Positions 53,866 through 64,000 of a DNA stretch of 64,000 nt are shown here, piece after piece. The DNA comes from Trissonchulus latispiculum (Eukaryota > Nematoda > Enoplea > Enoplida > Ironidae), in contig JASAND010021227.1 of the NCBI GenBank assembly GCA_030248195.1, positions 1 to 64,000 of the forward strand, given 5' to 3'. The position numbers were made by a program, and so were the translations under genes. The notes beneath the pieces were generated by a model that saw only the letters and a list, made by a program, of their open reading frames with translations, was not told where the DNA came from and ran no database searches. Each line of letters opens with the position of its first letter. Positions within the stretch are counted from its first letter, which is position 1.

Positions 53866-55102
53866 TAATTTGTTCCTACTCTAAAAGTGCATATGAACTT
53901 GAGGCAGCGGTGGAGGTCATTTAATAACGCTCGCTTTTGGATTTACTCTGCAATTGGCATTTAAAACGGGGTGCACAAAAGATGAAATAATCTTGGTTGA
54001 GAAAGGCTAACTGGAGTGTCAAATAATTACGCAGTGTCTAATCCTAATTAGTGGAGAATGCAGATGAATGAAATGATTCTAGCATGTACAAGATCATAAA
54101 AGAAGACAAAGGACCCTATCCTCTTTTAGGTCATTTTCTGATGGGGAGACTTAGGTTTCTTGAATTAATGTAATTGAAAACAAATTATAGAAAGCTTTGT
54201 GAAATGCTGGAAAACATGATAATTTAGCAGATTATCAATTTTCAAAAATTAACTGGTGATTGAAAGTTAGGGCGAACTGCATTTCCACGCTGTAGAACAA
54301 AAATTGGGACTGGTCGAAAACAGGAACGTGTTTTAATGATAAATTGAACGTAGCGGTCTATATGGAAATTTCATTTCCGCTATTTGCTGGATATCAAAAC
54401 TAAAGTTTTGCCAAAATTATTATTTCGTATATTATTGAAGAATCCGCTGTGTAGGCGAGAAAGAACAGGTTAATACAGAGCTGGTATTGAGATAACTAAG
54501 TGTGAAAATTGCAAGAGTCAAAGAGTCTCTGAAAATGGGGGGTGTACGGGTTTAAAATTAGTAAAGACTATCTTTAAGGTGAATTTAACTGGTTACACGG
54601 TAAAGTTGAAAATTAGAGCAGGTGTAGACTGAAGATTTTTAGTAAATTCGGAGTGTTGATACTATCACAAAAAGGAAAAATTAGATTTACACACACGGAG
54701 TGGTAGAAATAATAATAAAAAGGTTTAACGATTGAAAGATGTTAATATTGAAAGAGTTCAGTTCAAGGTTTCAAGGCCACAAAGAAAAGATAGAAATTAT
54801 CTAGAGACAAGGAGTATCGTTAACAATTGGGAAGGCTAAGTCTAACGAACATATGTTTATTTTAGGATAAAAGAGCTCACACCGAAAGAAAATTAGGTAA
54901 ATTAAACATTGTAGTAGATTACGTTGGAAATTACGGCTAGGTGGGAATAAGTAAACTTTGAAAACAGCACGTATATGTATATATATGTGGTTGTCAAATA
55001 GCGAAACATGTCAGATCGTGAACTGACCAAACATTTTTCGCAGACTGCAATCTGATATGTCAAATAGCAGAACTGTGTTAAACCTGCAGAGTTACGCCTA
55101 CA

Positions 55103-55818
55103 ACGTCAATATTAAGATTGATACAACACTGAGATTGAATGTCGAAAATTACAGAAGATAAAATATATATCCAGATTTGAAATTCTTAAAATTTTGAAAG
55201 TGCTAATTTCGTAGATGAAACTATGGAAATTATTATTTTAATTTTAAATTAGTTTGGTAGTTTGTAAGAAAAATAGAATTTCTTGATTTGAAAAAGTCCG
55301 GCGCCACAGTTTTTCATATTTTAATTTTCAAGCTATTGTGGTATTCGTGATTAGCAAAAATAATAACTTTTTGGTGATGATAATTTAAGCTAAAGCATAT
55401 GTCAAATGAGACCACAAATTAACTTAATTATAGTTTCACAATATTTTGCTTAGAAATAAAATTTTAATGTTGGAATATTCAGTTTATCGCAGAATTTGGT
55501 ATTAGTTCAATTTAAGCTTAAATTATAATCACCAAAATTAGTAAATTTAAAAAATTATTTGTGCTAATTACGAAGACCACTATAGTTTGAAAATTAAATT
55601 TAAAATATGAAAATTTTCGGAACCGGACTATTTTCACATCCAAATATTTAATTTTCTTACAAAAGGCCAAAGAAATCTAAAAGTATACAAATTCCAAATT
55701 TTCACCAACAAAATTTGCACTTTTAAAACTTTATAATTTGAAGAATTTCAAATCTGGATTTTTCATTTGTAATTTTCGACCTCCATTCTCAGTTTTGTAT
55801 CAATCTTAATATTGACGT
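55103..55818. mobile_element. Fold-back element in copy B
   Basis: Ends are ACGTCAATATTAAGATTGAT and its complement; arms of about 330 bp pair imperfectly (CCAGATTTGAAATTCTT with AAGAATTTCAAATCTGG). No ORF. Present only in copy B. Confidence 0.7.
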
Positions 55819-55887
55819 AGTTAATTAATGTTTTTGCATGAACTAACGTTTGAAATGAGAATAATTACTTAGAACTGCCGATATTTC

Positions 55888-56048
55888 CATATGGGGCAAA
55901 AGATCTTTGTCCCATGTGCACATGGGGCAAAGAAGTTGGTCCATATGCATATGGGACAGAAATTCTTGCCCCATATGCATACGGGGCAAAGAACTTGCTC
56001 CATATGCATATGGGGCAAAATCTCTTGCCCCATATGCATATGGGGCAA
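55888..56048. repeat. 30-bp tandem repeat built on the palindrome CCATATGCATATGG
   Basis: Five units of about 30 bp (CCATATGCATATGGGGCAAA plus a variable tail). Each unit holds an ATATGCATAT palindrome. The minus-strand open frames with APYAYGA units are by-products. Confidence 0.8.
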
Positions 56049-56608
56049 TTATACACATGGTCCGTAACATATACAATTAATGAAAGGGGGTGAGATAGTT
56101 AGTTAATGGCTTGGGACAAGCGAAGTACCTACTAGACAGCAAGTAGGAGGTGAAACTGAATTTGAACTTTCTTATGAATAAATAAAGCTAAAATAATAAA
56201 TGAAATAATAAAGTTAAATATTAACATAATCGGAGTTGAAGAAACATTAATAGTTTTGGGAGGCACAGATTTGAATATTATGTGAAGGGGTTCAGGGTTG
56301 TTGAAGTATTCAAATTATTCAAAATTATTCGAAAATTGTTTAACATATTTTCGAGGCAAATGTCTATTAGTATACATTCAAGATCCAATTTGTTTATCTT
56401 ATTAAGAGATACTCAGTGAGTACAGTTGAGGCAAAAATAAAAGTACTTTGCTGAATTTAATTAACTAAAGCGAAGGAAGCAGCTAGTATTCTGATTTTTA
56501 ATAACAAAGCCCTAAATTTCAGTAAAAAATTCAGCTGCTTAGTTTCAAATGTATCATCTCAAGACAAAAACAAAACAAGATAAATTAATTCAAATTATTT
56601 TTATGTTT

Positions 56609-57024
56609 AGGCTTTGCGCAAGGAATGGATGATCAGGATCATCAGCTGGGCCAAGGCAAGGAGGAGGCGGGGCTCCTGAAGGGGGCGCAGGTGCGGAAGT
56701 AGAGGGAGAGGCGGATATTTCGGATTAGGTATTAATAGTATCATTAGTCCGCGCTTGTCGACCATTAAGGCAGCTTTAGAGGGGTTGAACGCCCTTGAAG
56801 CAGAGCTCCTAGAGTTAATGGAAACTATTCAGCGCGAGAGGGTGAATTCCTCGAAGTCGAAGGAAGCGCGTCGGCATTTAGCAGTAACTTGGCGTAGAGT
56901 TGAGTATCGGTTGAAGTGGATAGCGGCAGAGCTCAATTACAGAATCAAAGCAGCAGGCGCAGCAATAGCAGCAAGAGGAGGAGGAACCGCAGCAGCAGCA
57001 GCAGGTGGAGGAGCGCAGCAACAA
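56609..57024 (+). pseudogene. Exon-like conserved reading frame in copy B
   Basis: Counterpart of 19,340-19,752, with STIKAALEGLNALEAELLEL, IQRERVNSSKSKEARRHLAV and then an Ala/Gly/Gln-rich run before GTTAGT. The frame here is longer than in copy A and free of stops from 56,755 to 57,069. Upstream frames are interrupted. Function unknown. Confidence 0.35.
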
Positions 57025-57389
57025 GTTAGTTTTTTCCAAGTTTGTTTTTTAGATATCAGAATTTTATAATTTTCTTGATTTCTTAACCATGGATAGATCA
57101 GCATCCTGAAAATCCAAGGGGGCTACTGATCTTTGCTGGTTTGGATTTGGAGTGGATCTAGTCCGTTAATGAAACTGTTGGAAGCTCAATTTGAGGATGT
57201 CATCTTAGTCTCTATCAGGGTAAGCTTTTTGCACTAAGCGCTGAACGACATACGCAAAATTTTGAAAGCTTTCCCTAGCCTTTTTAGTTCTACTATGAAG
57301 TTACATGCTTGCTAGTCTCTCGTATTCAGCTGGCTTAAGCCTGTCGATAAGTTCTCTCTTTAACTTTTGTATAGTATCACGATTATCTG

Positions 57390-57859
57390 CATCTATGCTT
57401 GCTTCTGTAAACGTCTAGCGCAAAATCGCGAAGATAAGCGCGCAAAACTATCAGCTGCTTAGCTTCGTCACAGTTTTAAGCAATAGCAACTAACTTGAAA
57501 ACAACCAGCCAATCATCTATGCTTTGCTCATCAGATTTTCCATGAAAAGGTCTTAAAGTATCTTTCGGCAACGAAACTGCTTCTGTGGATCCTGCGATAA
57601 CGGTTTTTGCATCCAAAGAGTTCCGGAATGTATCGGAAACTTTGCTTAACAGTCATCACGAAGATTGGAAAAATCTTGCCTGGTGTTAAGTTGGTAAAGT
57701 TTGCAAACGGTCAGTATACATTGCATGATCTTGTTCAACTTGATCTAAAATTTGAGCTTGAGCAATTATACCTCTAGCATATCTTTCGAGTATGTCAAAA
57801 TCGGCTTCCATGGTTGGGTCAGGCTCCCCTTTAGTATTGTTGGCATTATCCGTACTCAT
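57390..57859 (-). pseudogene. Ty3/gypsy-type gag, copy B
   Basis: Homologous to 20,110-20,588, beginning at the same MSTDNANNTK start (ATG at 57,859) and carrying the same capsid region with more stops and frame changes. Confidence 0.55.
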
Positions 57860-57916
57860 TGCTTACAAAGTGGTTAATATGTTACTAAGTTATATACTAA
57901 GCCAAACTCCGCCTTA

Positions 57917-58531
57917 GCCCGGTTCATGGTCGTTGTCCTTTAGTGCTTTGTGTTTTTGGTCCTTGTCCTCCGTCCTTTAGTGCTTTGTCGTTTGGAGACG
58001 CTATGTGCTTTTGTGCTTTAGCACAAAGCACAAGATAGTTCATGCTCGTGCCAAAGCACAAAAGACGATACGTATATACTATCCCGTGTCAAGTCAATTT
58101 ATTCACTTGTGCATATTCGTAAAAAACGTATTTTATTCAGAAGAAAAGCTAAAGCATTCTAATTATGTTTAATAATAAAATAATTAATATACAGTTTAAT
58201 AAATACCTTGCTAACAAAAATATTTTTATCTAGTAAAGTATTTTCGCATCACACTTAAAGCAGATAAATTGGCTAAAACAACGTGTGAGAACTAGGTAGT
58301 CACCTTATTCAGCAAACAGGTAAACTCCTGGTTTATTTTATTGGCCGAGCACTACTAAAGCACTAAGGAAAACTTGAACATTGTTGAACATCTCAAAGCA
58401 CCTCCAAAAGCACAAAAGCACGAAGCACAAAGCACAATGTGCTACAGATGACCATGAACTGGAAAAGCACAAAGCACAAAGCACAAAGCACTAAAGCACA
58501 AAGCACAATGCACTGCGAGCATGAACCGGGC
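57917..58531. mobile_element. Harbinger-like MITE made largely of AAGCAC repeats
   Basis: A 615-bp insertion with TIRs GCCCGGTTCATG and CATGAACCGGGC, flanked by TTA at 57,914-57,916 and 58,532-58,534. The empty site is visible in copy A (CCGCCTTAGACTTTAG at about 20,637). Both ends are dense with AAGCAC/GTGCTTT motifs. No transposase. TTA duplication and GC-starting TIRs suggest PIF/Harbinger. Confidence 0.8.
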
Positions 58532-59879
58532 TTAAGGCTTTATTCATTAGTTACCGTCGTTAGGGTTTTCCTATGCCGGTTGTTTCACAGGAAATACTAA
58601 AAGTGCAAAAGAGTTTCGTCTAATGGTTTTTCACTGTTCGGAATTCTTGAAATTAGCTGAATTTTGAAACTTTGAATGATATCGTTTGACACTAATGAGC
58701 TTTCAGACAAATTGCACAGGAAACATAAAAAGCTCAAACGTTAGGGGTTCTGTTCATCAAAGTGCCATTCCACCGTATAATTCATGGAATTTCAGAAGTA
58801 ATTTAAAGTAAAGTAGGAATTCGGAGTTAAAATGGATTTGGTTCTATTGGTAGATAGACTAACTGTAAAGTAAAACAACGAAGTAAAAGTGGAAGTAAAG
58901 GTGACTAGGTATCAAGCATATGCCTGACGCCTGAGACAACGTTAAAAATTAAACCACACGTCGTTAGAAAGCTGAGGACATGCCCTTTCAAATGATGTAA
59001 GCCATTTTGCTGTAGCTTGTAACCACCAAGTTTATTTGGTAAAGTTTAGCTAAAATCGACGAAAATGGCAATTTTTGGTAAATTTTTGTGAATACATTTT
59101 AATAGCAACCAACGACAGCTACGTGGTTTATAGCATTCAAAACAGCGTGTTCTCAGCTTTCCAACGATTTACGCATTAACGTTTAACGACGTGCCTGTCG
59201 TCTGCAATATGCTGTTGAAGTTGATCAATTTTGCTCAGAGGGGATTTCCTTTATGTGATCCCAATACACTACTGACAAAAATGTGCTCAACTTTGTCATA
59301 TATTAGTACCTAGGTTCCTTCAAAATAATTAAAAGTTTCAATGCTTTTCGTTTTCCACAGCATTTCCAGCAGCCTCCCAAAGTTGCTGACCTTCGGCATT
59401 TTCGTGCATTGGGGTGGTTGAAGTTGTTTCATTTCTCTCCAGACTGTTACGAGCTAACGTCTAATTTTTTGTGATCATGAAAGAACCTTAGGACTATTGC
59501 TGAGTTTGCGTAACTGCAAAATTGACTTAGTACACGGTGCAGCAGGAGATTTACCATGAATCCTACCCCAAATTATGAAAATTGACACTTTTTGTGGCGA
59601 GTCAGGTACAGGTAGTTTGGTAGGTTCGTGGAAGCGTGCGATTGGACTGGTCACTGAGCTTGATCGTATACACTGCACCCAAGCTTTACTGAGTAATGGA
59701 ATAGACACGTTTAGATAACAGCAGGTAGAACAACCAGAGCAATAATGCTTCCAAAGCAAACTCCGCCTCAAACTTTAGTTATTAGTGTGGCAAGGCAGAA
59801 CTGAGAGGGTGCCAGGTAAGTGGTAGCAGAGCGAGAGCTGGCGCAGTGGAAATTTTACCTTTAAACCTCTATAGACTCT

Positions 59880-59966
59880 GTCAAGTGCTGGGATTTCACC
59901 CTCACACTGACTTCAGAACTTCCACAAATTATGTCAAGTGCTGGGATTTCACCCTCACACTGACTT
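59880..59966. repeat. 53-bp tandem duplication
   Basis: GTCAAGTGCTGGGATTTCAC and the following CCTCACACTGACTT occur at 59,880 and 59,933. Confidence 0.8.
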
Positions 59967-59999
59967 GCACACAAAGTTCTACTAAATTGGATTAATTTA

Positions 60000-62890
60000 A
60001 TTAGGCTTAGGTGTGAACCCACGGCCTCTAAACTAGAATTAAACCTAACTATATGCAACTGGATCGTTGCCTAGTCTAGTCTACGCGAAGTTCTAAGTTC
60101 AAGTCCAATAGTTTCGTTTACTAAAAGCTTCGTTTATTTCGCAACTATGAAACACACCACCAAGCCACTGCAAGTCAGATATTGAGCAGCAAAACAGCAA
60201 TTTGCAGAGACTTCTATAACTAGCTAAACCCCGCCCTCTAGTCACGTCGATTCCTTCCTGAAGCCTGTTTTTGGCTTAGTTTTTAGATATTTTCGTTTCT
60301 GTTCCTTTGCAACTTGGACCCGTTATCCTTCAAACTAGGTCGGCCCCTTTTAAGTTTCTCTGTTACTAATGTTGTTTTTGGCAATTTTAGACTTTCGCAG
60401 GAAATATAAAAACAGTAAAAGTTCTCCAAAACATTCGTCAAAATGGGACTTTTAAGGTAATACCCAGAATTACTTCAGACACTCCCCAAAACCCAAATTG
60501 TCAACCAATAACAAGAAACAGATGATTTTTGCATTGCACCAATAGACACACATCCTTAAGTCTTACGGTAGTTTCCGCAATGCCAGTATTGACGAATGTA
60601 CGAACACAAGCTGCGGCGCTAACAGAAAACTGCCAAGCCAACATTACTTACAAATGTACGTACATAGCACGAAAGCTGCGATAGCCGGCAATAGGTAGAT
60701 TTCACGTATTATTTTAATGTTTATTGCTTGCAATTGTACCTTTAATTTAATCAAATAATAGTTAGAAGTATGCTTAATTTTCTTCAACTTTTTACCTAAT
60801 TTTTAAGTACCGATTTTCCGCTTGTTTTCACCTTGTGACATCACTCCCCCTCACAAAAGACGAAACTCCCGTTTCGAACCCAACAATGCATTTCAAGCCC
60901 GCACGAAACGAAAAAATACACTCTAAATATACTTAATACGCAAACTACTGTAAAGAATCACTAGTCGGACAGTCCACACGTACATCATTATCATCTTTCA
61001 TGCACTTTGTTTATTCAGAAGCATTGCAACAATAATACAAATTTTGATTCAGAGCCTGTAGGCCAAAATCTTGTTACGAAATTTGTGAAATTACGTTAAA
61101 TATTGACTTAGAAAGTAAATGAGTGATAGTGTGTATAGACGCATGGCAGTTGGATTGAGACACTACTCACATTTTAATGCTGTGCATAAAGTTTGTCTAC
61201 GTATATCTGTACGTCCGTTATGTATCCTTTGCAGCTTTTGCATGGGGTGTTTAGATGCCTCTGCTTTGTTTATGTGTGTAGGCTGTTGGCATCTATGTGT
61301 GTATATAGACATAGTTAAGACTTCCCTTATTGTTACCCTCAGCCATTATTGAATAAACCGCGTTAAATTAGTAGTGCTTGTTAACTGTTTTATTTCGTAC
61401 GGCCACTGAATTTTTCGGGTACAGCGTATTATTTTACAATGCAGATATTAACCAATTTTTTACGTGCAAAGTTTCTCTATCGTATCATCTTTTACCAAAG
61501 AGATCCCATCACCTCGACTAATAGGTATGTACTTTTATATATAGATGTACGAGCCTTCAAATTAAGCGTTAAATGACAGTTGAAGTAACTACGAGAATGC
61601 TGTCAAAGCAACACTTGTGTTGCCTTTTGCTTTATAGCATCTTCGTTTCGTGGCCTGTAAGGACGCGTCGCTCTTTAATGCGAAAAGTTTACAGCTCCAA
61701 GTTGATTTTTGTCTCATTCTTAAGGAACTATAAGCAAACGGAGCTCACTTTTGAGCTTTTCTAGCTATCGCCCTATTTATAAATCTCCGCACAAATCTTC
61801 CATGCGGGTTTAACTTCATGAATTTTCTGTTTTAACTTTTTTTACTCTGAATATCGAGTTTACATACTTTGGCCCGTAAAGCTTATTCTTATTCAAACGT
61901 CTGTGTGTTTCGATCCCTCAAACAACACATTAGGAACACAGTCAATACAATAAACGCATAGCCTTCTATTGATTCTATTACTTTCTAATATTGTGATCTA
62001 ATACACATTACAAAGCACGGCACACAATTGAATTGACATAGTAACTAGCCCAACTGTTCTCCAGAAAAACTTATTTCCATAAAGCTAATATTTCACAAAC
62101 CACAAATTAGTACGCTTTTTAAAAGCAATTTTTTTCAAGAGTTTCCTCCGGACGAAGGATTTTTCTGCACATTTAGCAAGCTTTATAGTTTTTGCATTAA
62201 GAATTCCGTTACCCATCTACATTATTAATAACAAAACACAAAATTAACTTGCATTTGCTCAAAATGTTAAGCACAATTCAAGGTACATCACAGGTTTCCA
62301 AATACAACTACAGTAACCGCTTAGGTTAGTTCTCAATATATACTTTCAGTCACTTCCAGTACAGCCTTGGCCGGTGAACCAGGTGTGCAAACGCAAATGC
62401 AAACTATCATCGTTTTCCAATTTAACGCGACTATGTTTCACAATTTCAAGTAAAAGTTCAGATTAGCACTGTCACTGTTGCGCGAGAGTCCAAGTTTCTG
62501 AGCATACTACCAGGACTCAGCTTTTTTTTGGAACTTTCCACGAGATTTACTACATACCTTTCTTGCAAACGTTTCTAGGTTTCTAATTTAACGTTTCTAG
62601 GTTCCGCAGAACCTATATACATATTCCAGCCAAGAACACAGCTTTAAAAGAAAAGCTAACAATCTTTCCGAACTTGGCTCACTTACCTAAAATGCTTAGT
62701 TTTCTGCACTCCTTATTTTAAGAATTCGTGTTTCTCTTCGAGCGACAAATAGAGCTTCAGCATTTGTAATAGTACAGCAACTATGTATTTAACTTCAGAT
62801 TCTACTCAAGAAATCACACTAAAACGTAATGTCATTTTCAACGAATTTTTTTATTCGGAGTTAGCCATAAATTGAGGAGCAGTCTGTTAT
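60000..62890. other. Unassigned AT-rich DNA
   Basis: No gene recognised. A short duplication (AACGTTTCTAGGTT-like) lies near 62,567-62,600. The region lies 3' of the gag fragment and could be LTR or UTR of that element. Confidence 0.45.
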
Positions 62891-62899
62891 TGTGTTGTC

Positions 62900-64000
62900 T
62901 TACTGTTTGCAACGCCAAGGCCTTGTGCGATAGTGAATTAATGTTCGCATAAACCGAGCAGCGCCACTACGAACGAAATTCCTTCCAAAACAATTCAATG
63001 CGATTCTATTTGATCCTTGTAGTTCTGCAGGTGACCTCACTTCAGTCTGATGAAATACTAACCTACTGGTAACGCAAGTAGCTATACTGAACTTGGGTCC
63101 TGCCAGCAATATAAAAAGGCTAAGGCATAATAGAAATCGAAGAAATTGGCTGCAAGCTTTATAAATTAAACTTATGCACGGTTTAGAACGATTACCAAAG
63201 CACCAAATATTTTCCGATATTTGTGTGGTCTTAGTGCTAGTAATTAACGCAGAGTCTTCCTTAAATTTTGGTAGAGCTGTTGTCACACTCTGGAATTTTG
63301 GCAGACCAGTTTCACTAGCGGGAACAGATACCTTGACTGACCCAGTTACTTTATTTCTGTTGTGATTTTTAACCTAATTTTTCTGAAGTAACAACTGATT
63401 TTGTTCGAATATAGCTTTATTTTTACTTTGCATTCCTCCCAAAGCAGACTGCAAATTTTTCTGATTTTTCATTATAATTTCTTGACCTTCTTTCAAAACA
63501 TTCAGGGAAGTAGTTATGGCACAAATTTCAGCTACCAAATTTGTTGTATTACTTTCAGCTTTCTTGTAATGCAAGCGAACATTCGAAATCCTGGCGCAAG
63601 CTCCATCTGACTCAATTTGTGAGCTTTTTCTTGAAAAGTTACCATCATTTTCAGCCGAAAGCGAACCGTGGCATTTGTGAAAACACGCCCTAGCATAGTG
63701 ACCTGGTTGTAAACAATAGTTGCGGATAGGGCGACCATCTGCCGTCCAACCTCCTCGATTTAGTTGTGGCTGATTGATCCGATTCTGTGGTTGTGGTCGA
63801 CGGTCTATATTGCGAGAATTTGAATTCATTATGTTTTGAGCCGGTATTGGACCGGAATTTCTTGCACTAGAAAAACTTTGATCCATTTTGTTGCGCAATT
63901 CTGATAAATTTTCATTGACATATTGCTGAAATTGCTCAAACTTTTTAGCCTAAGTAATTGCTTGCGAGTGCTGCAACTTCATTGCTTCCACCACTTTACC
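62900..64000 (-). pseudogene. Ty3/gypsy-type gag C-terminal region with zinc-knuckle remnant
   Basis: Minus-strand frame from the window edge to 62,900, interrupted by stops near 63,950 and at 63,374-63,376 (TAG). The N-terminal part is Gln/Lys-rich with coiled-coil character (KFEQFQQYVNENLSEL), then Asn/Pro/Gln-rich (RRPQPQNRINQPQLNRGGW). RNYCLQPGHYARAC follows, a CCHC nucleocapsid knuckle whose first Cys is not in place. After the TAG the same frame continues VTGSVKVSVPASETGLPKF for about 130 codons without a recognised domain. No protease or RT seen. The left part of the gene lies outside the window. Confidence 0.6.

Larger units (their letters stand above)
53866..59775. repeat. Long dispersed repeat, copy B
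   Basis: Same orientation and order as copy A (16,596-21,840). Private insertions are the block 54,965-56,160 (fold-back plus 30-bp tandem repeat) and a MITE at 57,917-58,531. It lacks the Penelope-like fragment and the 557-bp insertion of copy A. Confidence 0.75.

Overview
The window is eukaryotic nuclear DNA, almost certainly from an invertebrate animal. It is AT-rich, has GT-AG introns in at least two genes, and is dominated by transposable elements and integrated virus-like DNA. Gene density is low and most coding matter is broken by stops or frameshifts. The mix (Polinton/Maverick-like genes, NeSL-type and Penelope-like retroelements, hammerhead ribozymes, Ty3/gypsy pieces, hAT-, Harbinger- and mariner-like MITEs) fits a cnidarian, flatworm, sponge or similar animal. 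I cannot name the species.

Layout. 1-0.8 kb: Ty3/gypsy integrase remnant. 1.0-3.1 kb (+): a compact virus-like cassette of an F54H12.2-like presumed structural protein, an adenain-like cysteine protease and a TATA-binding-protein-like (TBP-like) protein, ending in a hammerhead ribozyme. 4.3-6.3 kb (-): broken chromodomain plus RING gene. 6.3-12.6 kb: noncoding, with two lone hammerhead-like motifs, a hAT MITE and a fold-back element. 12.7-14.3 kb (-): broken gene resembling a tyrosine recombinase. 16.6-21.8 kb: copy A of a long repeat, carrying a Penelope-like GIY-YIG fragment with its own hammerhead relic and gypsy gag. 22.7-24.7 kb (-): a second, more decayed capsid/protease/TBP/hammerhead cassette. 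24.85-29.72 kb: a giant palindrome whose arms carry the end of a Polinton-type DNA polymerase B and a tyrosine/glutamine-rich protein with 19-residue repeats. 29.65-30.2 kb: more of that polymerase. 30.5-33.3 kb (+): a four-exon gene with a PHD-like zinc finger and an AT-hook, in frame across all junctions except for one TGA. 37.8-38.8 kb (-): Tribbles-like pseudokinase remnant. 40.4-45.6 kb (-): intact 1759-codon NeSL-type retrotransposon ORF. 45.8-48.8 kb: second copies of the recombinase-like gene, of a noncoding repeat and of the chromo/RING gene. 49.0-49.8 kb: palindromic mariner-type MITE. 49.9-52.6 kb (-): Penelope-like element with GIY-YIG before the reverse transcriptase (permuted order). 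53.9-59.8 kb: copy B of the long repeat with its own private insertions. 62.9-64 kb (-): gypsy gag with a zinc knuckle.

How it fits together. The most interesting system is the capsid/protease/TBP/hammerhead cassette, present twice in the same order and opposite orientations. It lies near a Polinton-type polymerase, which suggests an integrated DNA virus or Polinton-like lineage that carries its own TBP-like factor and a self-cleaving RNA directly after its last gene. The NeSL ORF is the only large intact mobile-element gene and may still be active.
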